From: Nemertoderma westbladi
Taxonomy: Eukaryota > Xenacoelomorpha > Nemertodermatida > Nemertodermatidae
Direction: 5' to 3'
Assembly: GCA_032718475.1 (NCBI GenBank)
Contig: JAUCBJ010001123.1
Coordinates: 1-64,000 of the forward strand
Length of the DNA: 64,000 nucleotides
Shown here piece by piece: positions 42,501 through 56,300 of this stretch. The notes beneath the pieces are model-generated. The model saw only the letters and a list, made by a program, of their open reading frames with translations. It was not told the DNA's origin and did no database searches. The position numbers and the translations under genes are program-made. The stretch's first letter is position 1. Each line of letters starts with the position of its first letter.

Positions 42501-45500
42501 AAGACCGTTAGGACTTCTTATATTTATTCGAAGAATGTTAGGACTTCTTATATTTATTAGAAGACCGTTAGGACTTCTTATATTTATTAGAAGACCGTTA
42601 GGACTTCTTATATTTATTAGAAGACCGTTAGGACTTCTTATATGTATTAGAAGACCGTTAGGACTTGTTATATTTATTAGAAGACCGTTAGGACTTCTTA
42701 TATTTATTAGAAGACCGTTAGGACTTCTTATATTTATTCGAAGAATGTTAGGACTTCTTATATTTATTAGAAGACCGTTAGGACTTCTTATATTTATTAG
42801 AAGACCGTTAGGACTTCTTATATTTATTAGAAGACCGTTAGGACTTCTTATATGTATTAGAAGACCGTTAGGACTTGTTATATTTATTAGAAGACCGTTA
42901 GGACTTCTTATATTTATTAGAAGACCGTTAGGACTTCTTATATTTATTAGAAGACCGTTAGGACTTCTTATATTTATTAGAAGACCGTTAGGACTTCTTA
43001 TATGTATTAGAAGACCGTTAGGACTTCTTATATTTATTAGAAGACCGTTAGGACTTCTTATATTTATTCGAAGACCGTTTGGACTTCTTATATTTATTAG
43101 AAGACCGTTAGGACTTCTTATATTTATTCGAAGAATGTTAGGACTTCTTATATTTATTAGAAGACCTTTAGGACTTCTTATATTTATTAGAAGACCGTTA
43201 GCACTTCTTATATTTATTAGAAGACCGTTAGGACTTCTTATATTTATTAGAAGACCGTTAGGACTTCTTATATTTATTAGAAGACCGTTAGGACTTCTTA
43301 TATTTATTATAAGACCGTTAGGACTTCTTATATTTATTAGAAGACCGTTAGGACTTCTTATATTTATTCGAAGACCGTTTGGACTTCTTATATTTATTAG
43401 AAGACCGTTAGGACTTCTTATATTTATTCGAAGAATGTTAGGACTTCTTATATTTATTAGAAGACCGTTAGGACTTCTTATATTTATTAGAAGACCGTTA
43501 AGACTTCTTATATTTATTAGAAGACCGTTAGGACTTCTTATATGTATTAGAAGACCGTTAGGACTTGTTATATTTATTAGAAGACCGTTAGGACTTCTTA
43601 TATTTATTCGAAGACCGTTAGGACTTCTTATATTTATTAGAAGACCTTTAGGACTTCTTATATTTATTCGAAGAATGTTAGGACTTCTTATATTTATTAG
43701 AAGACCGTTATGACTTCTTATATTTATTAGAAGACCGTTAGGACTTCTTATATTTATTCGAAGAATGTTAGGACTTCTTATATTTATTAGAAGACCGTTA
43801 GGACTTCTTATATTCATTAGAAGACCTTTACGACTTCTTATATTTATTCGAAGACCGTTAGGACTTCTTATATTTATTAGAAGACCTTTAGGACTTCTTA
43901 TATTTATTAGAAGACCGTTAGCACTTCTTATATTTATTAGAATCCCGTTAGGACATCTTATGTTTATTAGAAGACCATTAGAACTTCTTATATTTATTAG
44001 AAGACCGTTAGGACTTCTTATATTTATTAGAAGACCGTTAGGACTTCTTATATTTATTGGAAGACCGTTCGGACTTCTTATATTTATTAGAAGACCGTTA
44101 GGACTTCTTATATTTATTAGAAGACCGTCAGGACTTCTTATATTTATTCGAAGACCGTTAGGACTTCTTTCATTTATTAGAAGACCGTTAGGACTTCTTA
44201 TATTTATTAGAAGACCTTTAGGACTTCTTATATTTATTAGAAGACCGTTAGCACTTCTTATATTTATTAGAATCCCGTTAGGACTTCTTATGTTTATTAG
44301 AAGACCGTTAGGACTTCTTATATTTATTAGAAGACCGTTAGGACTTCTTATATTTATTAGAAGACCGTTAGGACTTCTTATATTTATTAGAAGCCGTTAG
44401 GACTTCTTATATTTATTAGAAGACCGTTAGGACTTCTTATATTTATTAGAATCCCGTTAGGACATCTTATGTTTATTAGAAGACCATTAGAACTTCTTAT
44501 ATTTATTAGAAGACCGTTAGGACTTCTTATATTTATTAGAAGACCGTTAGGACTTCTTATATTTATTAGAAGACCGTTAGGACTTCTTATATTTATTAGA
44601 AGACCGTTAGGACTTCTTATATTTATTAGAAGACCGTTAGGACTTCTTATATTTATTAGAAGACCATTAGAACTTCTTATATTTATTAGAAGACCGTTAG
44701 GACTTCTTATATTTATTCGAAGACCGTTAGGACTTCTTTCATTTATTAGAAGACCGTTAGGACTTCTTATATTTATTAGAAGACCTTTAGGACTTCTTAT
44801 ATTTATTAGAAGACCATTAGAACTTCTTATATTTATTAGAAGACCGTCAGGACTTCTTATATTTATTCGAAGACCGTTAGGACTTCTTTCATTTATTAGA
44901 AGACCGTTAGGACTTCTTATATTTATTAGAAGACCTTTAGGACTTCTTATATTTATTCGAAGACCGTTAGGACTTCTTTCATTTATTAGAAGACCGTTAG
45001 GACTTCTTATATTTATTAGAAGACCTTTAGGACTTCTTATATTTATTAGAAGACCGTTAGCACTTCTTATATTTATTAGAATCCCGTTAGGACTTCTTAT
45101 GTTTATTAGAAGACCGTTAGGACTTCTTATATTTATTAGAAGACCGTTAGGACTTCTTATATTTATTAGAAGACCGTTAGGACTTCTTATATTTATTAGA
45201 AGACCGTTAGGACTTCTTATATTTATTAGAAGACCGTTAGGACTTCTTATATTTATTAGAAGACCATTAGAACTTCTTATATTTATTAGAAGACCGTTAG
45301 GACTTCTTATATTTATTAGAAGACCGTTAGGACTTCTTATATTTATTAGAAGACCGTTAGGACTTCTTATATTTATTAGAAGACCGTTAGGACTTCTTAT
45401 ATTTATTAGAATCCCGTTAGGACATCTTATGTTTATTAGAAGACCATTAGAACTTCTTATATTTATTAGAAGACCGTTAGGACTTCTTATATTTATTAGA

Positions 45501-47829
45501 AGACCGTTAGGACTTCTTATATTTATTAGAAGACCGTTAGGACTTCTTATATTTATTAGAAGACCGTTAGGACTTCTTATATTTATTAGAAGACCGTTAG
45601 GACTTCTTATATTTATTAGAAGACCTTTAGGACTTCTTATATTTATTAGAAGACCGTTAGGACTTCTTATATTTATTAGAAGACGGTTAGGACTTCTTAT
45701 ATTTATTAGAAGACCGTTAGGACTTCTTATATTCATTAGAAGACCTTTACGACTTCTTATATTTATTCGAAGACCGTTAGGACTTCTTATATTTATTAGA
45801 AGACCTTTAGGACTTCTTATATTTATTAGAATCCCGTTAGGACATCTTATGTTTATTAGAAGACCATTAGAACTTCTTATATTTATTAGAAGACCGTTAG
45901 GACTTCTTATATTTATTAGAAGACCGTTAGGACTTCTTATATTTATTAGAAGACCTTTAGGACTTCTTATATTTATTAGAAGACCGTTAGCACTTCTTAT
46001 ATTTATTAGAATCCCGTTAGGACATCTTATGTTTATTAGAAGACCATTAGAACTTCTTATATTTATTAGAAGACCGTTAGGACTTCTTATATTTATTAGA
46101 AGACCGTTAGGACTTCTTATATTTATTGGAAGACCGTTCGGACTTCTTATATTTATTAGAAGACCGTTAGGACTTCTTATATTTATTAGAAGACCGTTAG
46201 GACTTCTTATATTTATTAGAAGACCTTTAGGACTTCTTATATTTATTAGAAGACCGTTAGGACTTCTTATATTTATTAGAAGACGGTTAGGACTTCTTAT
46301 ATTTATTAGAAGACCGTTAGGACTTCTTATATTTATTAGAAGACCGTTAGGACTTCTTATATTTATTAGAAGACCGTTAGGACTTCTTATATTTATTGGA
46401 AGACCGTTCGGACTTCTTATATTTATTAGAAGACCGTTAGGACTTCTTATATTTATTAGAAGACCGTTAGGACTTCTTATATTTATTAGAAGACCTTTAG
46501 GACTTCTTATATTTATTAGAAGACCGTTAGGACTTCTTATATTTATTAGAAGACGGTTAGGACTTCTTATATTTATTAGAAGACCGTTAGGACTTCTTAT
46601 ATTTATTAGAAGACCGTTAGGACTTCTTATATTTATTAGAAGACCTTTAGGACTTCTTATATTTATTAGAAGACCGTTAGGACTTCTTATATTTATTAGA
46701 AGACGGTTAGGACTTCTTATATTTATTAGAAGACCGTTAGGACTTCTTATATTCATTAGAAGACCTTTACGACTTCTTATATTTATTCGAAGACCGTTAG
46801 GACTTCTTATATTTATTAGAAGACCTTTAGGACTTCTTATATTTATTAGAAGACCGTTAGGACTTCTTATATTTATTAGAAGACGGTTAGGACTTCTTAT
46901 ATTTATTAGAAGACCGTTAGGACTTCTTATATTCATTAGAAGACCTTTACGACTTCTTATATTTATTCGAAGACCGTTAGGACTTCTTATATTTATTAGA
47001 AGACCGTTAGGACTTCTTATATTTATTAGAAGACCGTTAGGACTTCTTATATTTATTAGAAGACCGTTAGCACTTCTTATATTTATTAGAATCCCGTTAG
47101 GACATCTTATGTTTATTAGAAGACCATTAGAACTTCTTATATTTATTAGAAGACCGTTAGGACTTCTTATATTTATTAGAAGACCGTTAGGACTTCTTAT
47201 ATTTATTGGAAGACCGTTAGGACTTCTTATATTTATTAGAAGACCGTTCGGACTTCTTATATTTATTAGAAGACCGTTAGGACTTCTTATATTTATTAGA
47301 AGACCGTTAGGACTTCTTATATTTATTAGAAGACCTTTAGGACTTCTTATATTTATTAGAAGACCGTTAGGACTTCTTATATTTATTAGAAGACGGTTAG
47401 GACTTCTTATATTTATTAGAAGACCGTTAGGACTTCTTATATTTATTAGAAGACCGTTAGGACTTCTTATATTTATTAGAAGACCGTTAGGACTTCTTAT
47501 ATTTATTAGAAGACCGTTAGGACTTCTTATATTTATTAGAAGACCGTTAGGACTTCTTATATTTATTAGAAGACCGTTAGGACTTCTTATATTTATTAGA
47601 AGACCGTCAGGACTTCTTATATTTATTAGAAGACCGTTAGGACTTCTTATATTTATTAGAAGACCGTTAGGACTTCTTATATTTATTAGAAGACCGTTAG
47701 GACTTCTTATATTTATTAGAAGACCGTTAGGACTTCTTATATTTATTAGAAGACGGTTAGGACTTCTTATATTTATTAGAAGACCGTCAGGACTTCTTAT
47801 ATTTATTAGAAGACCGTTAGGACTTCTTA
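33581..47829. repeat. 30-bp satellite, about 475 units (14.2 kb)
   Basis: The unit is 30 bp, beginning GGACTTCTTATATTTATT and ending in an AAGACCGTTA block. Common variants are CTTTA for CGTTA, TTCGAAG for TTAGAAG, AATGTTA and AATCCCGTTA. Only one length change is seen: one base lost near 44393, which shifts the register afterwards. A 72-unit (2160-bp) block is repeated almost exactly: 33841-36060 matches 36001-38220. Very long frames are open on both strands because the unit is divisible by three and stop-free; no start context, splice site or domain supports a protein. Confidence 0.96.
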
Positions 47830-49935
47830 CTGTAAAACAATTCACTATCTATCTATGTATGTGTGTATGTATATCGGATGAACTCCTCCGAAGCTATAGC
47901 TCGTCCGTCAATGAAAATTATAAAAATCGACGCAGCTCAACCCCAGGATGTGGAAAAAAAAGTTTCGAAAAAATTATTAAAGTGTCTTTTTTTATTTCGA
48001 ACAATAGCCCATAACACAACAATTGCCATAGACTCAATGATAAAAACACCAGCTGCCTAGTAAGCTACTACTATTGATTGAATGGATAAGCCAAACTGCA
48101 GAGAAGTACATTAATTGCCAAATTTATTACTATCTCACTCTATGCGAGACAGAAAGCAAACATTGTAATGTATTAGCCTGCCACCTGAATAGCTCTTCCC
48201 AGTGAATCCTATGGGAATATCTATAGGGCTAATCACTGCTATGTTAGGAGGTGGGACATTGAATATCTATAATTATCCGTACATTATTGACCGGTTGTAC
48301 ACTCGGAGTAGGAAAGCCTCGACTGGTTCCTACTCCCTAAAACCGGTCAATAATTGCGTTGTTGTACACTTTTACTGGACAAAACAACACAACGCGATAA
48401 GATAATTTAGTACCGCTGAAGTAATTTCAGATTACTACTACAATGAAACGACAATAATAGATTCTAAAGAGTGTTTAGTTTGGGGGGTCCAGTATAGAAA
48501 ATGGGGCTTGGTCTTTTTGGGGTTAAACAAATATGAATGTTTATTTTTCTAACGATTAGACAAAAAGCATAATGTAAATCAACATGACTATCATGTTATC
48601 AAGATGTTATAGTATAACATAAAAACAGTTTTCTGTACGTACGTGCAGTATGTCGTACGGTATGTCATAATAGAAAATGGTTGCCATTGTTGCATATTCC
48701 CGCTACATAGAGTTTGGGCTTTTTAGTGGTCGGTCCTGGAATTCTTGTTCCTATGACAAATGTCAATGGGCTGTTATTGCAAGAACAAATGTACCTATAG
48801 TCAGGGGAACAACGCCTAGTGCCATTATATCGTGTATGGGCTTTCGAATTGTCAGTATTACCGTACTGTACTACCACAGCAACACTCGCAAACAGGTTGT
48901 TATCTGTCACTTTAGTAAATTTGTAGACTCCCAAACAATACGAATACCCCCCCCCCCCCCCCCCCCCCCCCCCAGATAAAAAATATTTAATGTCAATAAT
49001 ACAAAATGTGTGTTATGCCAAAATACAATATAAAATTATATAATATAAAATATAAAATTAACCATTATCTGGAGCAGGCTAACCGAGCCCCACAGCTGTG
49101 CCCGGTGTGGCAAGGATGTTCTGTTCAGTTTAACTCGCTGTTTATCCTGGTCATTTTACCTGAATCATTTTGACCCATAAATTTGTTAAATTTGTTAAAA
49201 ATATTTTCTGACATTGCAAAAATCATATTGGGAGCTATTCTGGTCCTTCAATCGAAAAGTAGAAGTAAAAATAAATTCAAACTGTTAAATTTTGCCTTTG
49301 GTTAGTTACTTCTGAAGATATACTTGTTTTCAAGGTCGGTGAAGACGATACAATTCGTTAAATATCGTTTATATCCAATAAACCGTCATATACCGCAAAT
49401 AAAAATTGTTGTAAATTTATTTTAATATATTAAATAGTGAGCCATAAAATCTTTTAAAAATGTAGCCTCGAAAAAGCTACATATACAGTATATAGCACAT
49501 ATATACACATATAGTACATATATAGCACATAGCTACAGCATATAAATCTGGCTCCAATATAAGATGCTGCTTTACTCAATGTTAAATAATAGTGTTCTAG
49601 AATATTTATTACGTAACTAGAGAGCCGCTTAACAACAACATAAACCAATATTGGATATTGAGTTCCGTTTTGGAGTTCGCCTTGCAGACACTGTGAGTAC
49701 CAAATAACTTTGAATGTGTGCATGGATTTTGCTCAAATTACGTGCAAATATTTTCTAGTTGATTCTCTTTTAACATATGTTATAAAATTTAAGAAATTCT
49801 ACCCACCGGGGAAAAAGTAAAATCAATGCAATTCTATGAGTTACATTTTTTCCTGAAACTATTTAGAAAAACTCCTGATTTTGGTGTATAAAGTAACAAT
49901 TTAATTCAATTTAATAATTTAACAAAATCTATCTA
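47830..49935. other. Intersatellite region, no gene seen
   Basis: AT-rich. It contains the second copy of the dispersed repeat (47985-48215), a long hairpin (48283-48354) and a 27-base C run at 48947-48973. Palindromic ATATATAC words lie near 49480-49540. No supported ORF. Confidence 0.5.
48283..48354. repeat. 72-nt hairpin
   Basis: ATTATTGACCGGTT pairs with AACCGGTCAATAAT, and inside it GGAGTAGGA pairs with TCCTACTCC. It may be a small MITE or a structured RNA; no element borders are evident. Confidence 0.6.
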
Positions 49936-50194
49936 TCCGCGGGAGGCCGTACTGCGGAGGAAGTGGAATCTCTAAAGATCCGCAAGTATCAGGAACTCAT
50001 GGACCGGGGCTACCTCTTCCACCCGGTAGCCTACGAGACCTTGGGCCGCCCCGGCCCTGAAACATCCGAGTTCCTGAAGGAGATCGGGGCCAGACTCCAC
50101 TCTGTCACCCAAGAGCCCCGATCTCACCGCTTCCTCCTGCAGAGGCTGGCCATCGCCATCCTAGTCGGCAACGCGGCCTCCATCATAGGGACTA
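49936..50194 (+). pseudogene. GC-rich 3' fragment of a foreign reverse-transcriptase ORF
   Basis: The frame from 49942 is open to the adapter. It resembles the C-terminal tail found after RT domains in many metazoan retroelements (RKYQELMDRGYLFHPVAYET, FLKEIG, SFLLQR-like FLLQRLAIAI, GNAASIIGT; recalled pattern). GC is about 60%, against about 30% on both sides, and codon use is G/C-ending, unlike every other coding region here. It ends in a synthetic adapter, so it is most likely a contaminating or chimeric cDNA and not part of this locus. Confidence 0.65.
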
Positions 50195-50245
50195 GTACTC
50201 TGCGTTGATACCACTGCTTTAAGCAGTGGTATCAACGCAGAGTAC
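50195..50245. other. Head-to-head SMART cDNA primer sequences (artefact)
   Basis: 50221-50245 is the 25-nt SMART/Clontech cDNA primer (AAGCAGTGGTATCAACGCAG then AGTAC). 50195-50219 is its exact reverse complement, with one T between. This is a synthetic laboratory sequence. Confidence 0.96.
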
Positions 50246-50340
50246 TGCAGCCTTCACTTCTGCAAAGGAGATATCGCCAATGGGAATATCTGGGAGTACA
50301 GACTCAGACACTTTTACTTCTATAAAGTTATCAGTATAGT
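50246..50340. other. Short sequence between adapter and satellite
   Basis: It begins TGCAGCCTTCACTTCTGC and is of uncertain origin. It may be the other half of the chimera or genuine flank of the 45-bp array. Confidence 0.4.
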
Positions 50341-53300
50341 ATAGCCATACAACTGTGAAAGTGAAAGTTAGTTATTGCATACGGAATAGCCATACAACTG
50401 TGAAAGTGAAAGTTAGTTATTGCATACGGAATAGCCATACAACTCTGAAAGTGAAAGTTAGTTATTACATACGGAATAGCCATACAACTGTGAAAGTGAA
50501 AGTTAGTTATTGCATACGGAATAGCCATACAACTGTGAAAGTGAAAGTTAGTTATTACATACGGAATAGCCATACAACTGTGAAAGTGAAAGTTAGTTAT
50601 TGCAAACGGAATAGCCATACAACTGTGAAAGTGAAAGTTAGTTATTGCATACGGAATAGCCATACAACTGTGAAAGTGAAAGTTAGTTATTGCATACGGA
50701 ATAGCCATCCAACTGTGAAAGTGAAAGTTAGTTATTGCATACGGAATAGCCATACAACTGTGAAAGTGAAAGTTAGTTATTGCATACGGAATAGCCATAC
50801 AACTGTGAAAGTGAAAGTTAGTTATTGCATACGGAATAGCCATACAACTGTGAAAGTGAAAGTTAGTTATTGCATACGGAATAGCCATCCAACTGTGAAA
50901 GTGAAAGTTAGTTATTGCATACGGAATAGCCATCCAACTGTGAAAGTGAAAGTTAGTTATTGCATACGGAATAGCCATACAACTGTGAAAGTGAAAGTTA
51001 GTTATTACATACGGAATAGCCATACAACTGTGAAAGTGAAAGTTAGTTGTTGTATACGGAATAGCCATACAACTGTGAAAGTGAAAGTTAGTTATTGCAT
51101 ACGGAATAGCCATACAACTGTGAAAGTGAAAGTTAGTTATTGCATACGGAATAGCCATCCAACTGTGAAAGTGAAAGTTAGTTATTGCATACGGAATAGC
51201 CATACAACTGTGAAAGTGAAAGTTAGTTATTACATACGGAATAGCCATACAACTGTGAAAGTGAAAGTTAGTTATTGTATACGGAATAGCGATACAACTG
51301 TGAAAGTGAAAGTTAGTTATTGCGTACGGAATAGCCATACAACTGTGAAAGTGAAAGTTCGTTATTGCATACGGAATTGCCATACAACTGTGAAAGTGAA
51401 AGTTAGTTATTGCATACGGAATAGCCATACAACTGTGAAAGTGAAGGATAGTTATTGCATACGGAATAGCCATACAACTGTGAAAGTGAAAGTTAGTTAT
51501 TGCACACGGAATAGCCATACAACTGTGAAAGTTAGTTATTGCATACGGAATAGCCATACAACTGTGAAAGTGAAAGTTAGTTATTGCATACGGAATAGCC
51601 ATACAACTGTGAAAGTTAGTTAATGCATACGGAATAGCCATACAACTGTGAAAGTTAGTTATTGCATACGGAATAGCCATCCAACTGTGAAAGTGAAAGT
51701 TAGTTATTGCATACGGAATAGCCATACAACTGTGAAAGTGAAAGTTAGTTATTACATACGGAATAGCCATACAACTGTGAAAGTGAAAGTTAGTTATTGT
51801 ATACGGAATAGCCATACAACTGTGAAAGTGAAAGTTAGTTATTGCATACGGAATAGCCATACAACTGTGAAAGTGAAAGTTAGTTATTGCGTACGGAATA
51901 GCCATACAACTGTGAAAGTGAAAGTTCGTTATTGCATACGGAATTGCCATACAACTGTGAAAGTGAAAGTTAGTTATTGCATACGGAATAGCCATACAAC
52001 TGTGAAAGTGAAAGATAGTTATTGCATACGGAATAGCCATACAACTGTGAAAGTTAGTTATTGCACACGGAATAGCCATACAACTGTGAAAGTGAAAGTT
52101 AGTTATTGCATACGGAATAGCCATACAACTGTGAAAGTTAGTTATTGCATACGGAATAGCCATACAACTGTGAAAGTGAAAGTTAGTTATTGCATACGGA
52201 ATAGCCATACAACTGTGAAAGTGAAAGTTAGTTATTGCACACGGAATAGCCATACAACTGTGAAAGTGAAAGTTAGTTATTGCATACGGAATAGCCATAC
52301 AACTGTGAAAGTGAAAGATAGTTATTGCATACGGAATAGCCATACAACTGTGAAAGTGAAAGTTAGTTATTGCACACGGAATAGCCATACAACTGTGAAA
52401 GTGAAAGTTAGTTATTGCATACGGAATAGCCATACAACTGTGAAAGTTAGTTATTGCATACGGAATAGCCATACAACTGTGAAAGTGAAAGTTAGTTATT
52501 GCATACGGAATAGCCATACAACTGTGAATGTGAAAGTTAGTTATTTCATACGGAATAGCCATACAACTGTGAAAGTGAAAGTTCGTTATTGCATACGGAA
52601 TAGCCATACAACTGTGAAAGAGAAAGTTAGTTATTGCATACGGAATAGCCATACAACTGTGAAAGTGAAAGTTAGTTATTGCATACGGAATAGCCATACA
52701 ACTGTGAAAGAGAAAGTTAGTTATTGCATACGGAATAGCCATACAACTGTGAAAGTGAAAGTTAGTTATTGCATACGGAATAGGCATACAACTGTGAAAG
52801 TGAAAGTTCGTTATTGCATACGGAATAGCCATACAACTGTGAAAGAGAAAGTTAGTTATTGCATACGGAATAGCCATACAACTGTGAAAGTGAAAGTTAG
52901 TTATTGCATACGGAATAGCCATACAACTGTGAAAGAGAAAGTTAGTTATTGCATACGGAATAGCCATACAACTGTGAAAGTGAAAGTTCGTTATTGCATA
53001 CGGAATAGCCATACAACTGTGAAAGTGAAAGTTAGTTATTTCATACGGAATAGCCATACAACTGTGAAAGAGAAAGTTAGTTATTGCATACGGAATAGCC
53101 ATACAACTGTGAAAGTGAAAGTTAGTTATTGCACACGGAATAGCCATACAACTGTGAAAGTGAAAGTTAGTTATTGCATACGGAATAGCCATACAACTGT
53201 GAAAGTGAAAGATAGTTATTGCATACGGAATAGCCATACAACTGTGAAAGTGAAAGTTAGTTATTGCACACGGAATAGCCATACAACTGTGAAAGTGAAA

Positions 53301-56300
53301 GTTAGTTATTGCATACGGAATAGCCATACAACTGTGAAAGTTAGTTATTGCATACGGAATAGCCATACAACTGTGAAAGTGAAAGTTAGTTATTGCATAC
53401 GGAATAGCCATACAACTGTGAATGTGAAAGTTAGTTATTTCATACGGAATAGCCATACAACTGTGAAAGTGAAAGTTCGTTATTGCATACGGAATAGCCA
53501 TACAACTGTGAAAGAGAAAGTTAGTTATTGCATACGGAATAGCCATACAACTGTGAAAGTGAAAGTTAGTTATTGCATACGGAATAGCCATACAACTGTG
53601 AAAGAGAAAGTTAGTTATTGCATACGGAATAGCCATACAACTGTGAAAGTGAAAGTTAGTTATTGCATACGGAATAGGCATACAACTGTGAAAGTGAAAG
53701 TTCGTTATTGCATACGGAATAGCCATACAACTGTGAAAGAGAAAGTTAGTTATTGCATACGGAATAGCCATACAACTGTGAAAGTGAAAGTTAGTTATTG
53801 CATACGGAATAGCCATACAACTGTGAAAGAGAAAGTTAGTTATTGCATACGGAATAGCCATACAACTGTGAAAGTGAAAGTTCGTTATTGCATACGGAAT
53901 AGCCATACAACTGTGAAAGTGAAAGTTAGTTATTTCATACGGAATAGCCATACAACTGTGAAAGAGAAAGTTAGTTATTGCATACGGAATAGCCATACAA
54001 CTGTGAAAGTGAAAGTTAGTTATTGCATACGGAATAGCCATACAACTGTGAAAGTGAAAGTTAGTTATTGAATACGGAATAGCCATACAACTCTGAAAGT
54101 GAAAGTTAGTTATTGCATACGGAATAGCCATACAACTGTGAAAGTGAAAGTTAGTTATTTCATACGGAATAGCCATACAACTGTGAAAGAGAAAGTTAGT
54201 TATTGCATACGGAATAGCCATACAACTGTGAAAGTGAAAGTTAGTTATTGCATACGGAATAGCCATACAACTGTGAAAGTGAAAGTTAGTTATTTCATAC
54301 GGAATAGCCATACAACTGTGAAAGTGAAAGTTAGTTATTGCATACGGAATAGCCATACAACTGTGAAAGTGAAAGTTAGTTATTTCATACGGAATAGCCA
54401 TACAACTGTGAAAGTGAAAGTTAGTTATTGCATACGGAATAGCCATACAACTGTGAAAGTGAAAGTTAGTTATTTCATACGGAATAGCCATACAACTGTG
54501 AAAGTGAAAGTTAGTTATTGCATACGGAATAGCCATACAACTGTGAAAGTGAAAGTTAGTTATTTCATACGGAATAGCCATACAACTGTGAAAGTGAAAG
54601 TTAGTTATTACATACGGAATAGCCATACAACTGTGAAAGTGAAAGTTAGTTATTGCATACGGAATAGCCATACAACTCTGAAAGTGAAAGTTAGTTATTG
54701 CATACGGAATAGCCATACATACAATTCTGAAAGTGAAAGTTAGTTATTGCATACGGAATAGCCATACAACTGTGAAAGTGAAAGTTAGTTATTGCATACG
54801 GAATAGCCATACAACTGTGAAAGTGAAAGTTAGTTATTGCATACGGAATAGCCATACAACTCTGAAAGTGAAAGTTAGTTATTGCATACGGAATAGCCAT
54901 ACATACAATTCTGAAAGTGAAAGTTAGTTATTGCACACGGAATAGCCATACAACTGTGAAAGTGAAAGTTAGTTATTGCATACGGAATAGCCATACAACT
55001 GTGAAAGTGAAAGATAGTTATTGCATACGGAATAGCCATACAACTGTGAAAGTGAAAGTTAGTTATTGCACACGGAATAGCCATACAACTGTGAAAGTGA
55101 AAGATAGTTATTGCATACGGAATAGCCATACAACTCTGAAAGTGAAAGTTAGTTATTGCATACGGAATAGCCATACAACTGTGAAAGTGAAAGTTAGTTA
55201 TTGCATACGGAATAGCCATACAACTCTGAAAGTGAAAGTTAGTTATTGCATACGGAATAGCCATACAACTGTGAAAGTGAAAGTTAGTTATTGCATACGG
55301 AATAGCCATACAACTCTGAAAGTGAAAGTTAGTTATTGCATACGGAATAGCCATACATACAATTCTGAAAGTGAAAGTTAGTTATTGCACACGGAATAGC
55401 CATACAACTGTGAAAGTGAAAGTTAGTTATTGCATACGGAATAGCCATACAACTGTGAAAGTGAAAGATAGTTATTGCATACGGAATAGCCATACAACTG
55501 TGAAAGTGAAAGTTAGTTATTGCACACGGAATAGCCATACAACTGTGAAAGTGAAAGTTAGTTATTGCATACGGAATAGCCATACAACTGTGAAAGTTAG
55601 TTATTGCATACGGAATAGCCATACAACTGTGAAAGTGAAAGTTAGTTATTGCATACGGAATAGCCATACAACTGTGAAAGTGAAAGTTAGTTATTTCATA
55701 CGGAATAGCCATACAACTGTGAAAGTGAAAGTTCGTTATTGCATACGGAATAGCCATACAACTGTGAAAGTGAAAGTTAGTTATTGCATACGGAATAGCC
55801 ATACAACTGTGAAAGTGAAAGTTCGTTATTGCATACGGAATAGCCATACAACTGTGAAAGAGAAAGTTAGTTATTGCATACGGAATAGCCATACAACTGT
55901 GAAAGTGAAAGTTAGTTATTGCATACGGAATAGCCATACAACTGTGAAAGAGAAAGTTAGTTATTGCATACGGAATAGCCATACAACTGTGAAAGTGAAA
56001 GTTCGTTATTGCATACGGAATAGCCATACAACTGTGAAAGTGAAAGTTAGTTATTTCATACGGAATAGCCATACAACTGTGAAAGTGAAAGTTAGTTATT
56101 GCATACGGAATAGCCATACAACTGTGAAAGTGAAAGATAGTTATTGCATACGGAATAGCCATACAACTGTGAAAGTGAAAGTTAGTTATTGCACACGGAA
56201 TAGCCATACAACTGTGAAAGTGAAAGTTAGTTATTGCATACGGAATAGCCATACAACTGTGAAAGTTAGTTATTGCATACGGAATAGCCATACAACTGTG

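Noticed and set aside
35035-47845. Giant open frames on both strands of the 30-bp array (up to 2892 codons)
   Set aside because: A stop-free unit divisible by three gives open frames for free; the frames have no domain, start context or splice sites, and the opposite strand is equally open.
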